A stretch of 64,000 nucleotides of DNA from Pokkaliibacter sp. MBI-7 (lineage in GTDB: Bacteria; Pseudomonadota; Gammaproteobacteria; Pseudomonadales; Balneatricaceae): contig NZ_JARVTG010000002.1 of NCBI RefSeq assembly GCF_029846635.1, positions 372,001 through 436,000 of the forward strand. The letters are read 5' to 3'. The notes beneath the pieces are model-generated. The model saw only the letters and a program-made list of their open reading frames with translations. It made no database searches and was not told where the DNA came from. Positions 1 through 7,921 of the stretch are shown one piece after another. Both the position numbers and the translations under genes were made by a program. The first letter of the stretch is position 1, and the number at the start of each line of letters is the position of its first letter.

Positions 1-58
1 CCTAGGACACCGCCCTTTCACGGCGGTAACAGGGGTTCGAACCCCCTATGGGACGCCA
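1..58 (+). tRNA. tRNA-Glu(UUC), 5'-truncated by window edge
   Basis: This is the 3' part of a glutamate tRNA: anticodon arm with loop CTTTCAC (anticodon TTC), T arm with GGTTCGAACC, and an encoded CCA end. Compared with the two complete copies downstream, the first 18 bases lie outside the window. The array therefore continues to the left. Confidence 0.95.
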
Positions 59-69
59 TCCTTTGAGAT

Positions 70-145
<76 letters not shown>

Positions 146-162
146 AAAGGACAATCCAGTAT

Positions 163-238
163 GTCCCATTCGTCTAGTGGCCTAGGACACCGCCCTTTCA
201 CGGCGGTAACAGGGGTTCGAACCCCCTATGGGACGCCA
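163..238 (+). tRNA. tRNA-Glu(UUC), second copy
   Basis: Complete 76-base tRNA-Glu. The acceptor GTCCCAT pairs with ATGGGAC, the anticodon is TTC within loop CTTTCAC, and CCA is encoded. Its visible part is identical to the partial copy at the left edge. Confidence 0.97.
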
Positions 239-249
239 TCCTTTGAGAT

Positions 250-325
<76 letters not shown>

Positions 326-342
326 AAAGGACAGTCCAGTAT

Positions 343-418
343 GTCCCATTCGTCTAGTGGCCTAGGACACCGCCCTTTCACGGCGGTAACAGGGGTTCGA
401 ACCCCCTATGGGACGCCA
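343..418 (+). tRNA. tRNA-Glu(UUC), third copy
   Basis: Identical to the copy at 163-238, one 180-base period further on. It has anticodon TTC and an encoded CCA. Confidence 0.97.
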
Positions 419-429
419 TCCTTTGAGAT

Positions 430-505
<76 letters not shown>

Positions 506-546
506 ATCCTTATTATCAATATTTTCAATTATAAATTGATGTGCTT

Positions 547-564
547 GCCTGATTTCAGGCTTTT
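547..564 (+). terminator. Terminator of the tRNA array
   Basis: GCCTG and CAGGC form a 5-bp stem around ATTT, followed at once by TTTT. It lies 42 bases after the last tRNA and before the next gene, so it probably ends the tRNA transcript. Confidence 0.6.
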
Positions 565-631
565 CGCATTTCTTGCCTTGTCTGAATTGTTCTGGCAGCG
601 TTGATGTTGATTAGCGGAAGGAAGGAGTGGT

Positions 632-1378
632 ATGAAGCGTTTGGTTGTGGCTTCTGGTGCATTGGTGGCTGTTGTTTCAGTTGTTGTGGTGTATTTCCTG
701 GTGAATGCAGAGAGTTTGCATCAGCAGGGTGCTGAGTCGTTTCAGGATTTTGGCTATAAGGTTGTGCCTCTCGCGCAGGGGCCGGTTGCGGAGGAGCAGA
801 AGGCTCCTATGAATCCCGATGCGGTGCCTCAGCCTTCGCAGTCTACACAAGCGCAAATAATTACCGGTCTGCAAGCCGAAAAGCAGGTGCTTATTGGTCA
901 AGTAGTCAAGTTGCAAGGCGAGGTGGATGCTTATAAAAAACAAGTGGGTGAGCTGCAGTCCAGGTTGGATGTTTACTCTGCTCCGGTGCTACCTCAGGGG
1001 GTGACACAGTCTGCGTTGCTTGGTCTGTTAAATCAGGTTCCGGAGTTACAGGTGTTTACGGGGTATCAAAAGGAATTGATGGGGGTGATGGCTTATCGTG
1101 AATATATGCGAATCGTTGCTGAGTATGGTGTGCTTTTAACGCCGCGAAAGCGTGATCAGTTGATTCGAACCGGGTTGTCACGCTATGCGTTTTGTGTGGC
1201 GGATGCGGTAGATGTGATTGCTAACGATGCGGGGGAGCGCAATAAGTTGCGCAATTACATCGAAAAGGGGCAGGAAGATATGGCCACGCCTCTGCAGTCA
1301 GACCTGGTTAAGGGGCTGCTCCCCTGCAAGAGGAGTCTGGATGACTACGTGGCCAGAGATTTGATGCCGGCGGGATAA
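632..1378 (+). CDS. Unrecognised membrane-anchored coiled-coil protein
   Basis: The 248-residue product has an N-terminal hydrophobic stretch (about residues 3-24), either an uncleaved anchor or a signal peptide. A Pro/Gln-rich linker follows, then a Gln/Lys/Glu-rich segment near 72-112 that looks like a short coiled coil, and a mixed alpha-helical C-terminal half containing two cysteines. The start is supported by the purine-rich GGAAGGAAGGAG just upstream. I do not recognise the family. The gene stands alone between the tRNA terminator and a convergent small gene whose stop is 12 bases away. The product is probably a periplasmic or inner-membrane protein of unknown role. Confidence 0.7.
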   Translation: MKRLVVASGALVAVVSVVVVYFLVNAESLHQQGAESFQDFGYKVVPLAQGPVAEEQKAPMNPDAVPQPSQSTQAQIITGLQAEKQVLIGQVVKLQGEVDAYKKQVGELQSRLDVYSAPVLPQGVTQSALLGLLNQVPELQVFTGYQKELMGVMAYREYMRIVAEYGVLLTPRKRDQLIRTGLSRYAFCVADAVDVIANDAGERNKLRNYIEKGQEDMATPLQSDLVKGLLPCKRSLDDYVARDLMPAG

Positions 1379-1390
1379 TCCTCTAAAGGA

Positions 1391-1732
1391 TTACTCGCCT
1401 TTTTTGCGTATCTTGCCTAGTGCAGCTGCGCGCTTGGCATCTTCGCGAGCGCGTTTTTCGGCTGCTTTGGCAGCTTTCTTGTCCAGATAAGTTTGCTCTC
1501 TTTCGGTCTGGAATTGTTCGTAAGTTTCCTGGCGCTGTTTGTCCTTATCGCGCTTGCTCTTGGCCTGCTCTTTGAGCTCTTCTTTCAATTGGGAACTGCT
1601 GTCCTCAATTTCTTTGCTCAGCTCGGCAAGGCGTTCCTGCTTTTCGCGATTGATGGTTTCTTCCAGAGCCTGCAGTTTGGCTATTTGGGTTTCGAGATCC
1701 AACGTAAAACTCTCCGCCTGCAGCGATGTCAT
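1391..1732 (-). CDS. Small charged coiled-coil protein, unknown function
   Basis: The 113 residues are dominated by Lys, Glu, Gln and Ala with no Cys, Trp or hydrophobic segment, so the product is probably one long alpha-helical coiled coil. The C-terminus is basic (KIRKKGE). A TATAAT hexamer on the minus strand at 1758-1763 lies about 26 bases before the start and could be its -10 element; the ribosome-binding site is weak. The gene converges on the 632 gene, and the two stop codons share a small hairpin (AATCCT/AGGATT, 1377-1392). I do not recognise a family. Composition bias could also produce such an ORF by chance, so confidence is moderate. Confidence 0.55.
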   Translation of the reverse strand: MTSLQAESFTLDLETQIAKLQALEETINREKQERLAELSKEIEDSSSQLKEELKEQAKSKRDKDKQRQETYEQFQTEREQTYLDKKAAKAAEKRAREDAKRAAALGKIRKKGE

Positions 1733-1872
1733 TGGGTGGGTTGAAAAAATGACGCTTATTATAGTCGTTAGATGGCGGTTTGGCTATCAAGTCGTGGTGT
1801 GGATATTGAGTAAGTTCGGAAGGGTAGGGTATTTGTCCGTAGCGGTCTGTAGTAGAGAGACTGGTTGTCTAA

Positions 1873-1901
1873 TTGTTCATCAGAATAGTTTTCTGTATAA
1901 T
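1873..1901 (+). promoter_or_regulatory. rpsA promoter (-35 TTGTTC, 17 bp, -10 TATAAT)
   Basis: TTGTTC at 1873-1878 and a perfect TATAAT at 1896-1901 are separated by exactly 17 bases. The sequence after the -10 element is GTTGCGCG, a GC-rich discriminator of the kind found at stringently controlled ribosomal promoters. Transcription would start near 1908, giving a leader of about 120 bases. Confidence 0.75.
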
Positions 1902-1907
1902 GTTGCG

Positions 1908-2028
1908 CGACTTGTGCCGGGTTGGGATTTACGTGCCAGTGCGCCCCTCCGGACTAATATTGTCAACCCCTGTTACTACTGGCTGGCAGGTGAACCTGAT
2001 CACTATGTGATCTCAATCGGAATCTAAC
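1908..2028 (+). promoter_or_regulatory. rpsA mRNA leader, possible autoregulatory region
   Basis: The leader contains two adjacent dyads just before the start codon: CAGGT/ACCTG (1987-1998) and GATCAC/GTGATC around TAT (1998-2012). Only a weak CGGAA precedes the ATG. In enterobacteria the rpsA leader lacks a canonical Shine-Dalgarno, folds into hairpins and is repressed by S1 itself. The same arrangement is inferred here. Confidence 0.45.
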
Positions 2029-3681
2029 ATGACTGAATCTTTTGCCGAACTCTTTGAAGCTTCCCTTAAAGAACTGGAAATGCAGCCTGGCGCCCTGGTT
2101 GAGGGTGAAATCGTTGCAATTGACAGTGACTGGGTAACCGTTAACGCTGGCCTGAAGTCCGAGTCAGTTATTCCACGCAGCCAATTTCTGAACGAAAAAG
2201 GTGAGCTGGAAGTTAACGTTGGCGATCTGATCAAGGTTGCTCTGGAAGCGGTTGAAAACGGCTTTGGTGAAACTCGTCTGTCTCGTGAAAAAGCCAAGCG
2301 CGCTGAAGCTTGGAACGTTCTTGAGAAAGCCTTTGAAGGTGACAGCACTGTTAAAGGTGTTATCAGCGGTAAGGTTAAAGGTGGTTTCACTGTAAACATC
2401 ATGAACATTCAGGGCTTCCTGCCAGGTTCTCTGGTAGATGTGCGTCCAGTACGTGATGTTGACTACCTCGAAGGCAAAGAGCTTGAGTTCAAACTGATCA
2501 AGCTGGATGCAAAGCGCAACAACATCGTTGTTTCTCGCCGTGCTGTTCTGGAAGCTGCAAACAGTGCACAGCGCGATGAGCTGCTGGCTTCTCTGCAAGA
2601 AGGTCAGGTTGTTAACGGTATCGTTAAAAACCTCACTAACTACGGTGCATTTATTGATCTGGGTGGCGTAGATGGTCTGCTGCATATCACCGATATGGCG
2701 TGGAAGCGTATCAGCCACCCAAGCGAAATGTTGACTCCTGGCGATGAGCTGACTGTTAAGATCATCAAGTTTGATCGCGAAACCGGTCGTCTGTCACTGG
2801 GTCTGAAACAGCTGAGCAACGATCCTTGGGATGATATCGAAGCACGTTATCCTTCTGGTGCAGTGGTTAAGGCGGTTGTAACTAACCTGACTGACTACGG
2901 TTGCTTTGCTGCTCTGGAAGAGGGTATCGAAGGTCTGGTGCACGTTTCTGAAATGTCTTGGACCAACAAAAACATCCATCCATCCAAAGTTGTTCAGGTT
3001 GGTGATGATGTTGAGGTCATGATCCTTGATATTGATACTGCTCGTCGTCGTATCTCTCTGGGTCTGAAACAGTGCCAGGAAAACCCATGGGTACGCTTCT
3101 CCAGCACCTATAAAGCTGGCGACAAGGTACAGGGCAAGATCAAGACTATCACCGACTTTGGTGTGTTTGTTGGTCTGGAGTGGGATCTGGACGGTCTGGT
3201 GCATGTATCTGATCTGTCTTGGGATGCAGATAACGAAGCGCTGCTGCGTCAGTTCAAGAAAGGTGACGAAGTTGAGGCCGTTATTCTGGCTGTAGATCCT
3301 GAGAAAGAGCGTATTTCTCTGGGTATCAAGCAGCTGGAAAGTGATCCGTTCTCTGAGTTTGTTACTCAGAACGGTAAAAACTCCAAAGTTACCGGTACTG
3401 TAAAAGAAATCGTCAGCGATAAAGAAGCCGTTGTAGAACTGGCTGAAGGCATCGAAGGCGTTCTGAAGTCCGATACTGCTGGTCTGAATGTTGGCGACAG
3501 CATTGAGGCTCTGATCGTTAACGTTGATCGCAAGCAGCGTGGGATTTCTCTGTCTGTTAAAGCGCTGGAAGCCGCTGAAGAGCGCGCTGCACTGCGTGAT
3601 GTTCGCAATCAGGAAGTTGAGACCTCTGGTCCTACTACCATTGGCGATCTGATCAAACAGCAGATGGCAAATCAGGGCTAA
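2029..3681 (+). CDS. rpsA: 30S ribosomal protein S1
   Basis: S1 binds mRNA and docks it on the 30S subunit. The 550-residue product has six S1 repeats, near residues 18-88, 104-172, 190-262, 276-348, 362-434 and 450-520. It begins MTESF, as in E. coli, and the central repeats are almost colinear with E. coli S1. The tail ends GDLIKQQMANQG. The length is slightly below the usual 557-560. In Pseudomonas and E. coli rpsA lies between cmk and ihfB. Neither is adjacent here: rpsA has its own promoter and terminator and is flanked by unrecognised genes. Confidence 0.98.
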   Translation: MTESFAELFEASLKELEMQPGALVEGEIVAIDSDWVTVNAGLKSESVIPRSQFLNEKGELEVNVGDLIKVALEAVENGFGETRLSREKAKRAEAWNVLEKAFEGDSTVKGVISGKVKGGFTVNIMNIQGFLPGSLVDVRPVRDVDYLEGKELEFKLIKLDAKRNNIVVSRRAVLEAANSAQRDELLASLQEGQVVNGIVKNLTNYGAFIDLGGVDGLLHITDMAWKRISHPSEMLTPGDELTVKIIKFDRETGRLSLGLKQLSNDPWDDIEARYPSGAVVKAVVTNLTDYGCFAALEEGIEGLVHVSEMSWTNKNIHPSKVVQVGDDVEVMILDIDTARRRISLGLKQCQENPWVRFSSTYKAGDKVQGKIKTITDFGVFVGLEWDLDGLVHVSDLSWDADNEALLRQFKKGDEVEAVILAVDPEKERISLGIKQLESDPFSEFVTQNGKNSKVTGTVKEIVSDKEAVVELAEGIEGVLKSDTAGLNVGDSIEALIVNVDRKQRGISLSVKALEAAEERAALRDVRNQEVETSGPTTIGDLIKQQMANQG

Positions 3682-3703
3682 TACTTAATTAGTCCGGTTA
3701 AGA

Positions 3704-3734
3704 GGGCCGCCTAGTGCGGCCTTCTTGTGTTTTT
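3704..3734 (+). terminator. rpsA terminator
   Basis: GGCCGC and GCGGCC form a GC-rich stem around CTAGT, followed by TTCTTGTG and a T5 run. It lies 23 bases after the rpsA stop. Its position argues against the GTG at 3727 as a start for the next gene. Confidence 0.85.
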
Positions 3735-3759
3735 GCATATAGTCCCCAGGTTCACCTTC

Positions 3760-4404
3760 ATGCTAGACCAAGCCTCAAATGACGAGCTGATCCAAGCCTT
3801 TTGGAGTCAGGTAGAATCCACTATTGACTGGGTGGTTAATCGTTCAGGTGCAGCTCATGTTCACGTTGATGACATTGTTTATAGTTATGAGCGGTTACTG
3901 AAGCAGATCGATGAAAACCTGACTTTGCATATGGCAAGAGGCTTGACGCAAGAGGTCTTGGAGATGGTTATTGGCTGTGATGGGTATGCTGAGTCCATCG
4001 CCAGTGTAATGACATTGGTGCAAGCTGCTCCGCTGCTTAATAATGTGCGCGTGTCGGCGTTTCATGATCGCTTATCTGATATCCCTAACGTGATTGAGAC
4101 GGACGACGTACCGTTACAGTTGGGTGATGTATGGTTTCATATCAGTCGCTCAGACCGATTGCATCTAAGCCTGTTTATTAATGATTTTCGGGGCTTGGAT
4201 GAAGACGCACGAGTTGAGGCGGTGATGTACTACCTTGATGCGTTCATCGGGGAATATGACATGATGACTCGTGTGGCCACATTGAACTGGTATCAACTGC
4301 CCGCAGATCCTTTAGATTTTGGCCTGCGACCTTTGAGTGAGCTGCGAGAAGAGTTTGACAATGTTCGCACGCGAGTCCGCCCGGTAGGAGTTGTTTTTCA
4401 CTGA
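3760..4404 (+). CDS. Unrecognised soluble protein
   Basis: The reading frame is open from a GTG at 3727, but that codon lies in the rpsA terminator, so I take the ATG at 3760 (214 residues, MLDQASND). The product is acidic, has no signal peptide or membrane segment, and is rich in Asp, Val and aromatic residues. Motifs such as DVWFHISRSDRLHLSLFIND suggest a folded alpha/beta protein. I cannot assign a family. The ribosome-binding site is weak (CCAGG). A 15-bp perfect-stem terminator follows about 80 bases after the stop. Codon use resembles the neighbours, so this looks like a real chromosomal gene. Confidence 0.7.
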   Translation: MLDQASNDELIQAFWSQVESTIDWVVNRSGAAHVHVDDIVYSYERLLKQIDENLTLHMARGLTQEVLEMVIGCDGYAESIASVMTLVQAAPLLNNVRVSAFHDRLSDIPNVIETDDVPLQLGDVWFHISRSDRLHLSLFINDFRGLDEDARVEAVMYYLDAFIGEYDMMTRVATLNWYQLPADPLDFGLRPLSELREEFDNVRTRVRPVGVVFH

Positions 4405-4482
4405 TTTTCGTGTGTGAATGGCTATGGTTACGCTGTTTAGTGTGCTGTAGCTAAGGAAAATAACTCTGTCCGGGTTTCGGAT

Positions 4483-4516
4483 AAAAATAAAGCGACTGAA
4501 TAGTCGCTTTATTTTT
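4483..4516. terminator. Bidirectional terminator, 15-bp perfect stem
   Basis: AAAAATAAAGCGACT (4483-4497) and AGTCGCTTTATTTTT (4502-4516) pair perfectly around GAAT. The A/T-rich outer ends provide a T-run on both strands. It can end the gene at 3760-4404 on the plus strand and the small ORF at 4528-4590 on the minus strand. Confidence 0.88.
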
Positions 4517-4527
4517 AAGTGCAGAAG

Positions 4528-4590
4528 TCAATTGTTGGACAAGATGTACACGTTGTCCTCTTCATCTGTTCGAGCGAAGTGCATGTTCAT
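4528..4590 (-). CDS. Candidate 20-residue small protein or leader peptide
   Basis: The minus strand encodes MNMHFARTDEEDNVYILSNN and a stop. Signals are properly placed for a real gene: a TATAAT hexamer at 4633-4638, purine-rich AAGGAAATGAGG just before the ATG, and the strong terminator at 4483-4516 starting 11 bases after the stop. The -35 region is poor. The peptide is hydrophilic and acidic in the middle, with no membrane segment. I do not recognise it. The alternative is that this is a short non-coding RNA of about 140 bases with the same promoter and terminator. Confidence 0.4.
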   Translation of the reverse strand: MNMHFARTDEEDNVYILSNN

Positions 4591-4599
4591 GGCTAACCT

Positions 4600-4974
4600 C
4601 ATTTCCTTGGTGTGTTCGGCGTCGGCTTGCTAATTATACTAAGGTCTAATGGTGCCTGCTAGGCCTTAGGTTCCTTCACTTTGTTTCTTGTTAGAAATTT
4701 TAGTTATATAAGATGGATGCAAAACAGTGGGGGCTGCATCAATGCTGTCTGTGCTTTATGTTTACGTGGTTATCATATGAGTCACTGCTGCAGTGTTCGC
4801 TGTTTGATATCAGCTATTTTAATCCGCCTCAAGTCTCAAACTGGCGATGTTGCAGTGCATGAAGTACATTAACCTACGTTGGTGTCTGCACATTTACCTG
4901 TGGTTGGGCTGGAGGTGCGACGATATTCGGGTGTTCGAGGTTAGCGTCTAATAATTCAAATAGTCAGGGTAAGT
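4600..4974. other. AT-rich intergenic region before phaR
   Basis: About 375 bases with no convincing gene apart from the minus-strand promoter of the small ORF (TATAAT at 4633-4638). A 63-codon plus-strand frame at 4681-4872 has no Shine-Dalgarno and a Cys/Ile-rich composition, so I do not call it. The phaR promoter must lie here, but I see no consensus match good enough to place it. Confidence 0.5.
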
Positions 4975-5466
4975 ATGAGAATTCTCAGGAAGTACACGAA
5001 CCGTCGTCTGTATGACACATCTCGTAGCTGCTACATCACCTTGGAAGATGTAAAACAGCTTGTTCTGGATAATGAACCCTTTAAGGTTGAAGACTCCAAG
5101 ACGGGTAACGATCTGACTAGAAATATTTTATTGCAAATTATTAGTGAGCAGGAAGGGCAGGGCGGTAGTGCACTGTTGACTAATCAGGTTTTGCAGCAGC
5201 TTATCCGTTTTTACGGTGACAGCATGCAAGGTTTGATGGCTCAATATCTCGAGCATAGCGTAGGTGCTTTCCTGGAGCATCAGGAGCGTATTCGTGAGCA
5301 GGTTGAGTCAATGATGTCTGCGGCGAATCCATTGAATGTGATGAACCGTATCGCAGATCAGAATATGGCGATGTGGCAAATGTTTGCGCAAGGTTTTGAT
5401 AGAAGAAAGGCAGCTGAAAATGGTGGTGAAGACGAGTCTGAGCCAGAAAACGGCTCCGACAGTTGA
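4975..5466 (+). CDS. phaR: Polyhydroxyalkanoate synthesis repressor PhaR
   Basis: The 163-residue product starts MRILRKYTNRRLYDT and continues into CYITLEDVKQLV, the hallmark of the PHB_acc_N DNA-binding domain (about residues 1-60). A second PHB_acc segment follows (about 65-110: LLQIISEQE, LIRFYGDSMQ). The tail is acidic and low-complexity. PhaR family proteins repress phasin and synthase genes and are titrated off DNA by growing polymer granules. Its neighbours fit: phaEC lies convergent just downstream behind a shared terminator. The ATG at 4975 is preceded by CAGGGTAAGT. Confidence 0.93.
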   Translation: MRILRKYTNRRLYDTSRSCYITLEDVKQLVLDNEPFKVEDSKTGNDLTRNILLQIISEQEGQGGSALLTNQVLQQLIRFYGDSMQGLMAQYLEHSVGAFLEHQERIREQVESMMSAANPLNVMNRIADQNMAMWQMFAQGFDRRKAAENGGEDESEPENGSDS

Positions 5467-5500
5467 TTGTAGGAAAATAGATATTTAATTGGATATAGCT

Positions 5501-5533
5501 AAAATGCCCACTAAATTGAAAGTGGGCATTTTT
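5501..5533. terminator. Bidirectional terminator between phaR and phaC
   Basis: AAATGCCCACT (5502-5512) pairs with AGTGGGCATTT (5521-5531) around an 8-base loop, with A-runs on the left and T-runs on the right. It can serve phaR (plus) and phaC (minus), whose stop is at 5566. Confidence 0.85.
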
Positions 5534-5565
5534 ATTTATGCTATCAGTTCTTTGTTTACTTCTGG

Positions 5566-6633
5566 TTATTTGTCTCGCGACAAAAGCCAATCATAGATTG
5601 CCTCTGGTACGTCCTTTTGTGCTCTGCCACTGACGAATATCCCGATATGGCCGGCTTTGAAAGCAAATTCGTTGTAGTCCTCGGTGCTGACATAGTCCTT
5701 TAATGCGACGGATGCTGACGGCGGTACTAAGTGATCATGGGTTGCGTACATATTGAGGATAGGCTGGCTGATCTTTGCAAGGTCAACTATGTCGTCACCG
5801 ATTTTTGCTTCGCCCTTGATCAATAAATTTTGTTGAAAAAATTGCTTGATGAACTGGCGGAACGCCTCTCCTGCTTGGTCTGGGCTGTCATATATCCATT
5901 TCTCCATGCGCAGGAAGTTGAGAGCCTTATCGTGGCTTTCCAGATTCGCTGGCATGCCCAAGTTTTTCTGAATGCCTAATCGCATTGGCATCAGTGAGTT
6001 ATAGGCATCATTGAGTACAACGCCAGGGATGTTGCCATAGGTATCTACCGCAAGGTCAGTATCTACCTCTCTTGCAAGATGAGATAACAAATTGTCCTCT
6101 GTATGGAAATCCACCGGGGTAACCATAGTAATGAGGTTTTTTACTTTTTCGCCGTGCAGCGCGGTGTAGCAGAGGCTGAGTGTGCCTCCCTGGCATATGC
6201 CAAGAATGTTTAATTTTGGCTGTTTGCTGTCTTTAAGAACTTCATCGACGCAGTTGTCAATATAACCGTTGACGTAGTCATCCAAGTCTAAATAGCGATC
6301 TGCAGGATCAGGGTATCCCCAGTCAATAAGATAAACGTCTATGCCAGCGGAAAGTAAGCCATTAATTAATGATCTGTCATGTTGCAGGTCGACCATGTAG
6401 TAGCGATTGACCAAGGCATAGACAATAAGTAAAGGTGTCTTTACTTTTTTCTTGATCGGGGACGAATAACGGAAAAGAGTGAGTTTATCTTCCTGATAAA
6501 TGCACTCTTTGGGATTGGCGCCAACGTCAATATCGCGAATCTGTTGAATAGTTTGGAAGCTTTTAAATAGATTGGCGTTAAATTCGGTCAACTCTTCTGC
6601 AATTTTGTGCGGGTCAAGTTTCAAGCCTTTCAT
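5566..6633 (-). CDS. phaC: Class III polyhydroxyalkanoate synthase, PhaC subunit
   Basis: PhaC polymerises (R)-3-hydroxyacyl-CoA into polyester and works with PhaE. At 355 residues it has the short class III length, against about 560-600 for class I/II. It has the modified lipase box GICQGG with nucleophile Cys147, and the other triad residues fit Asp300 (ATHDHLVPP) and His329 (KAGHIGIFV). The spacing is that of the Allochromatium enzyme. It begins 12 bases after the phaE stop, so the two form an operon. No phaA or phaB precursor genes are nearby, so monomer supply is encoded elsewhere. Confidence 0.97.
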   Translation of the reverse strand: MKGLKLDPHKIAEELTEFNANLFKSFQTIQQIRDIDVGANPKECIYQEDKLTLFRYSSPIKKKVKTPLLIVYALVNRYYMVDLQHDRSLINGLLSAGIDVYLIDWGYPDPADRYLDLDDYVNGYIDNCVDEVLKDSKQPKLNILGICQGGTLSLCYTALHGEKVKNLITMVTPVDFHTEDNLLSHLAREVDTDLAVDTYGNIPGVVLNDAYNSLMPMRLGIQKNLGMPANLESHDKALNFLRMEKWIYDSPDQAGEAFRQFIKQFFQQNLLIKGEAKIGDDIVDLAKISQPILNMYATHDHLVPPSASVALKDYVSTEDYNEFAFKAGHIGIFVSGRAQKDVPEAIYDWLLSRDK

Positions 6634-6645
6634 GAGGGTATTCCC

Positions 6646-7773
6646 TTATTCGCCTTTTGCTTCGCCAGTCGTCTTTTTCGTGGAGGTGTTGGTGCTGCGC
6701 TTACGTGGAGAAGGTGTGCTTGCAGCTGGAGCTTTGCTTGCAACCGTTCCTGCTGAAGAGGGGGCTGAGTTTACGCTGGTTGCTGGCTTTGAGATGCTTG
6801 AGCGTGATGCTCCTGATGCGCTTTTCACTGATTCTGAGGTTAATGCTTTGATCTGCTTAGACTGCGCTACCACAAGCTTTCTCAGCTCATTGATCTCTTC
6901 TTTGAGTGAGGTGATCTCTTTGTTGACGCCCTTGAGTTGCTTTCGAGTATCGTGCTGGCGCTTGAGAGCGGTATTCATTTCCAGGCGAGTGGGCATGCCG
7001 AGGGTTTTAAGCTGAAGGTCACGAATCTCAATGTTGTATTTGCGCAATGCCATAAAGGCGTTGCTGACTTTGCCATGAGCGTGACGGTACTCCGTGGTAA
7101 AGACCAGCTTTTTGTAGCATTCCTCATAGCAGTCCACCCAGAGGTCGTGCAACTCGCCAAGTGAGGTGATTTCTATGTTGCCGGAGCTTAGTTTCTCCAG
7201 CATACGTTTGCTGGTATCAGCGTTGATGTTGCTATAAAGCTCCGTGTAACGGGTAAGACATTCCTGAAACTCCAGCCACAGTTTGCCGCCTTGCTGTAGC
7301 TTCTCCTGAAATTCGCGATTGCTGCCAACGCTGGGAATATCCAGATGGTTCTTCAGGCTGTTCATAAACGCATTGTCGAACAGCAGGTCATCCTGAAAAC
7401 TATGGGTTTTGAATAATGAAAAAAGCTGGTCTGGAAGAGAGAATTCTTTAAGCAGATTTTCGATCACCTGCTTCTGCATCATGTTGCTAAATTCGGAAAT
7501 AAGCTGCTCAGCGTGACTGGCATCGTGCCAGTTTTGCCAGTTTTTAAGAAGCTCTTCACCACTACGAGTGAACCAGTCAGTTTGTTTGCTTCCCTGCGAG
7601 AATACGTCGGATGAAAGGGATTCAAGGCTATCCTTGGCTAACTTTTGCCAGCCGTCAAACATTCCTTGCCATGGATTGCTGAAGGGCTGGCTGCCGCCCT
7701 CAGCGAGTTTTTTCCAGTAGTCACTTTGCGTTTCTAGCCATTTATCCAGGCCAAAAAACGAATTGGCTTCCAT
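6646..7773 (-). CDS. phaE: Class III polyhydroxyalkanoate synthase, PhaE subunit
   Basis: PhaE is the non-catalytic partner that activates class III PhaC. The 375-residue product has the typical N-terminus (FFGLDKWLETQSDYWKKL) and Trp-rich early region. A helical body follows, with a coiled-coil segment near residues 270-305, and a Ser/Ala/Pro/Lys-rich tail of about 60 residues that is longer and more basic than I expect for the family and might touch DNA or granules. The start is the ATG at 7773, directly after GGAGGAGAAC. The frame also has an upstream TTG, but that would place the ribosome-binding site inside the gene. Confidence 0.93.
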   Translation of the reverse strand: MEANSFFGLDKWLETQSDYWKKLAEGGSQPFSNPWQGMFDGWQKLAKDSLESLSSDVFSQGSKQTDWFTRSGEELLKNWQNWHDASHAEQLISEFSNMMQKQVIENLLKEFSLPDQLFSLFKTHSFQDDLLFDNAFMNSLKNHLDIPSVGSNREFQEKLQQGGKLWLEFQECLTRYTELYSNINADTSKRMLEKLSSGNIEITSLGELHDLWVDCYEECYKKLVFTTEYRHAHGKVSNAFMALRKYNIEIRDLQLKTLGMPTRLEMNTALKRQHDTRKQLKGVNKEITSLKEEINELRKLVVAQSKQIKALTSESVKSASGASRSSISKPATSVNSAPSSAGTVASKAPAASTPSPRKRSTNTSTKKTTGEAKGE

Positions 7774-7805
7774 GTTCTCCTCCTCTGGAATCAAGTTGGC
7801 GATTG

Positions 7806-7855
7806 GCTATTAATAGCATGTCGCGATGCACAAATCCCTGATCAGTAGCACAAAT
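7806..7855 (-). promoter_or_regulatory. phaEC promoter region with repeated TTGTGC boxes
   Basis: On the minus strand, ATTTGTGC occurs twice (7848-7855 and 7828-7835), exactly 20 bases apart, that is on the same helix face. Just downstream is a 12-bp palindrome GCTATTAATAGC (7806-7817) containing a TATTAA -10 candidate. The repeats fit a PhaR operator by position and by their TGC core, but this is inference. Confidence 0.4.
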
Positions 7856-7921
7856 TCTAGCGTTGTGTTTCAAGGTGCTCATATGCATGTGACGGCAAAT
7901 GGCTTGACGCTTTGCAAGTCC

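Noticed and set aside
4681..4872. 63-codon plus-strand ORF
   Set aside because: It has no ribosome-binding site, an odd Cys/Ile composition and no supporting signals.
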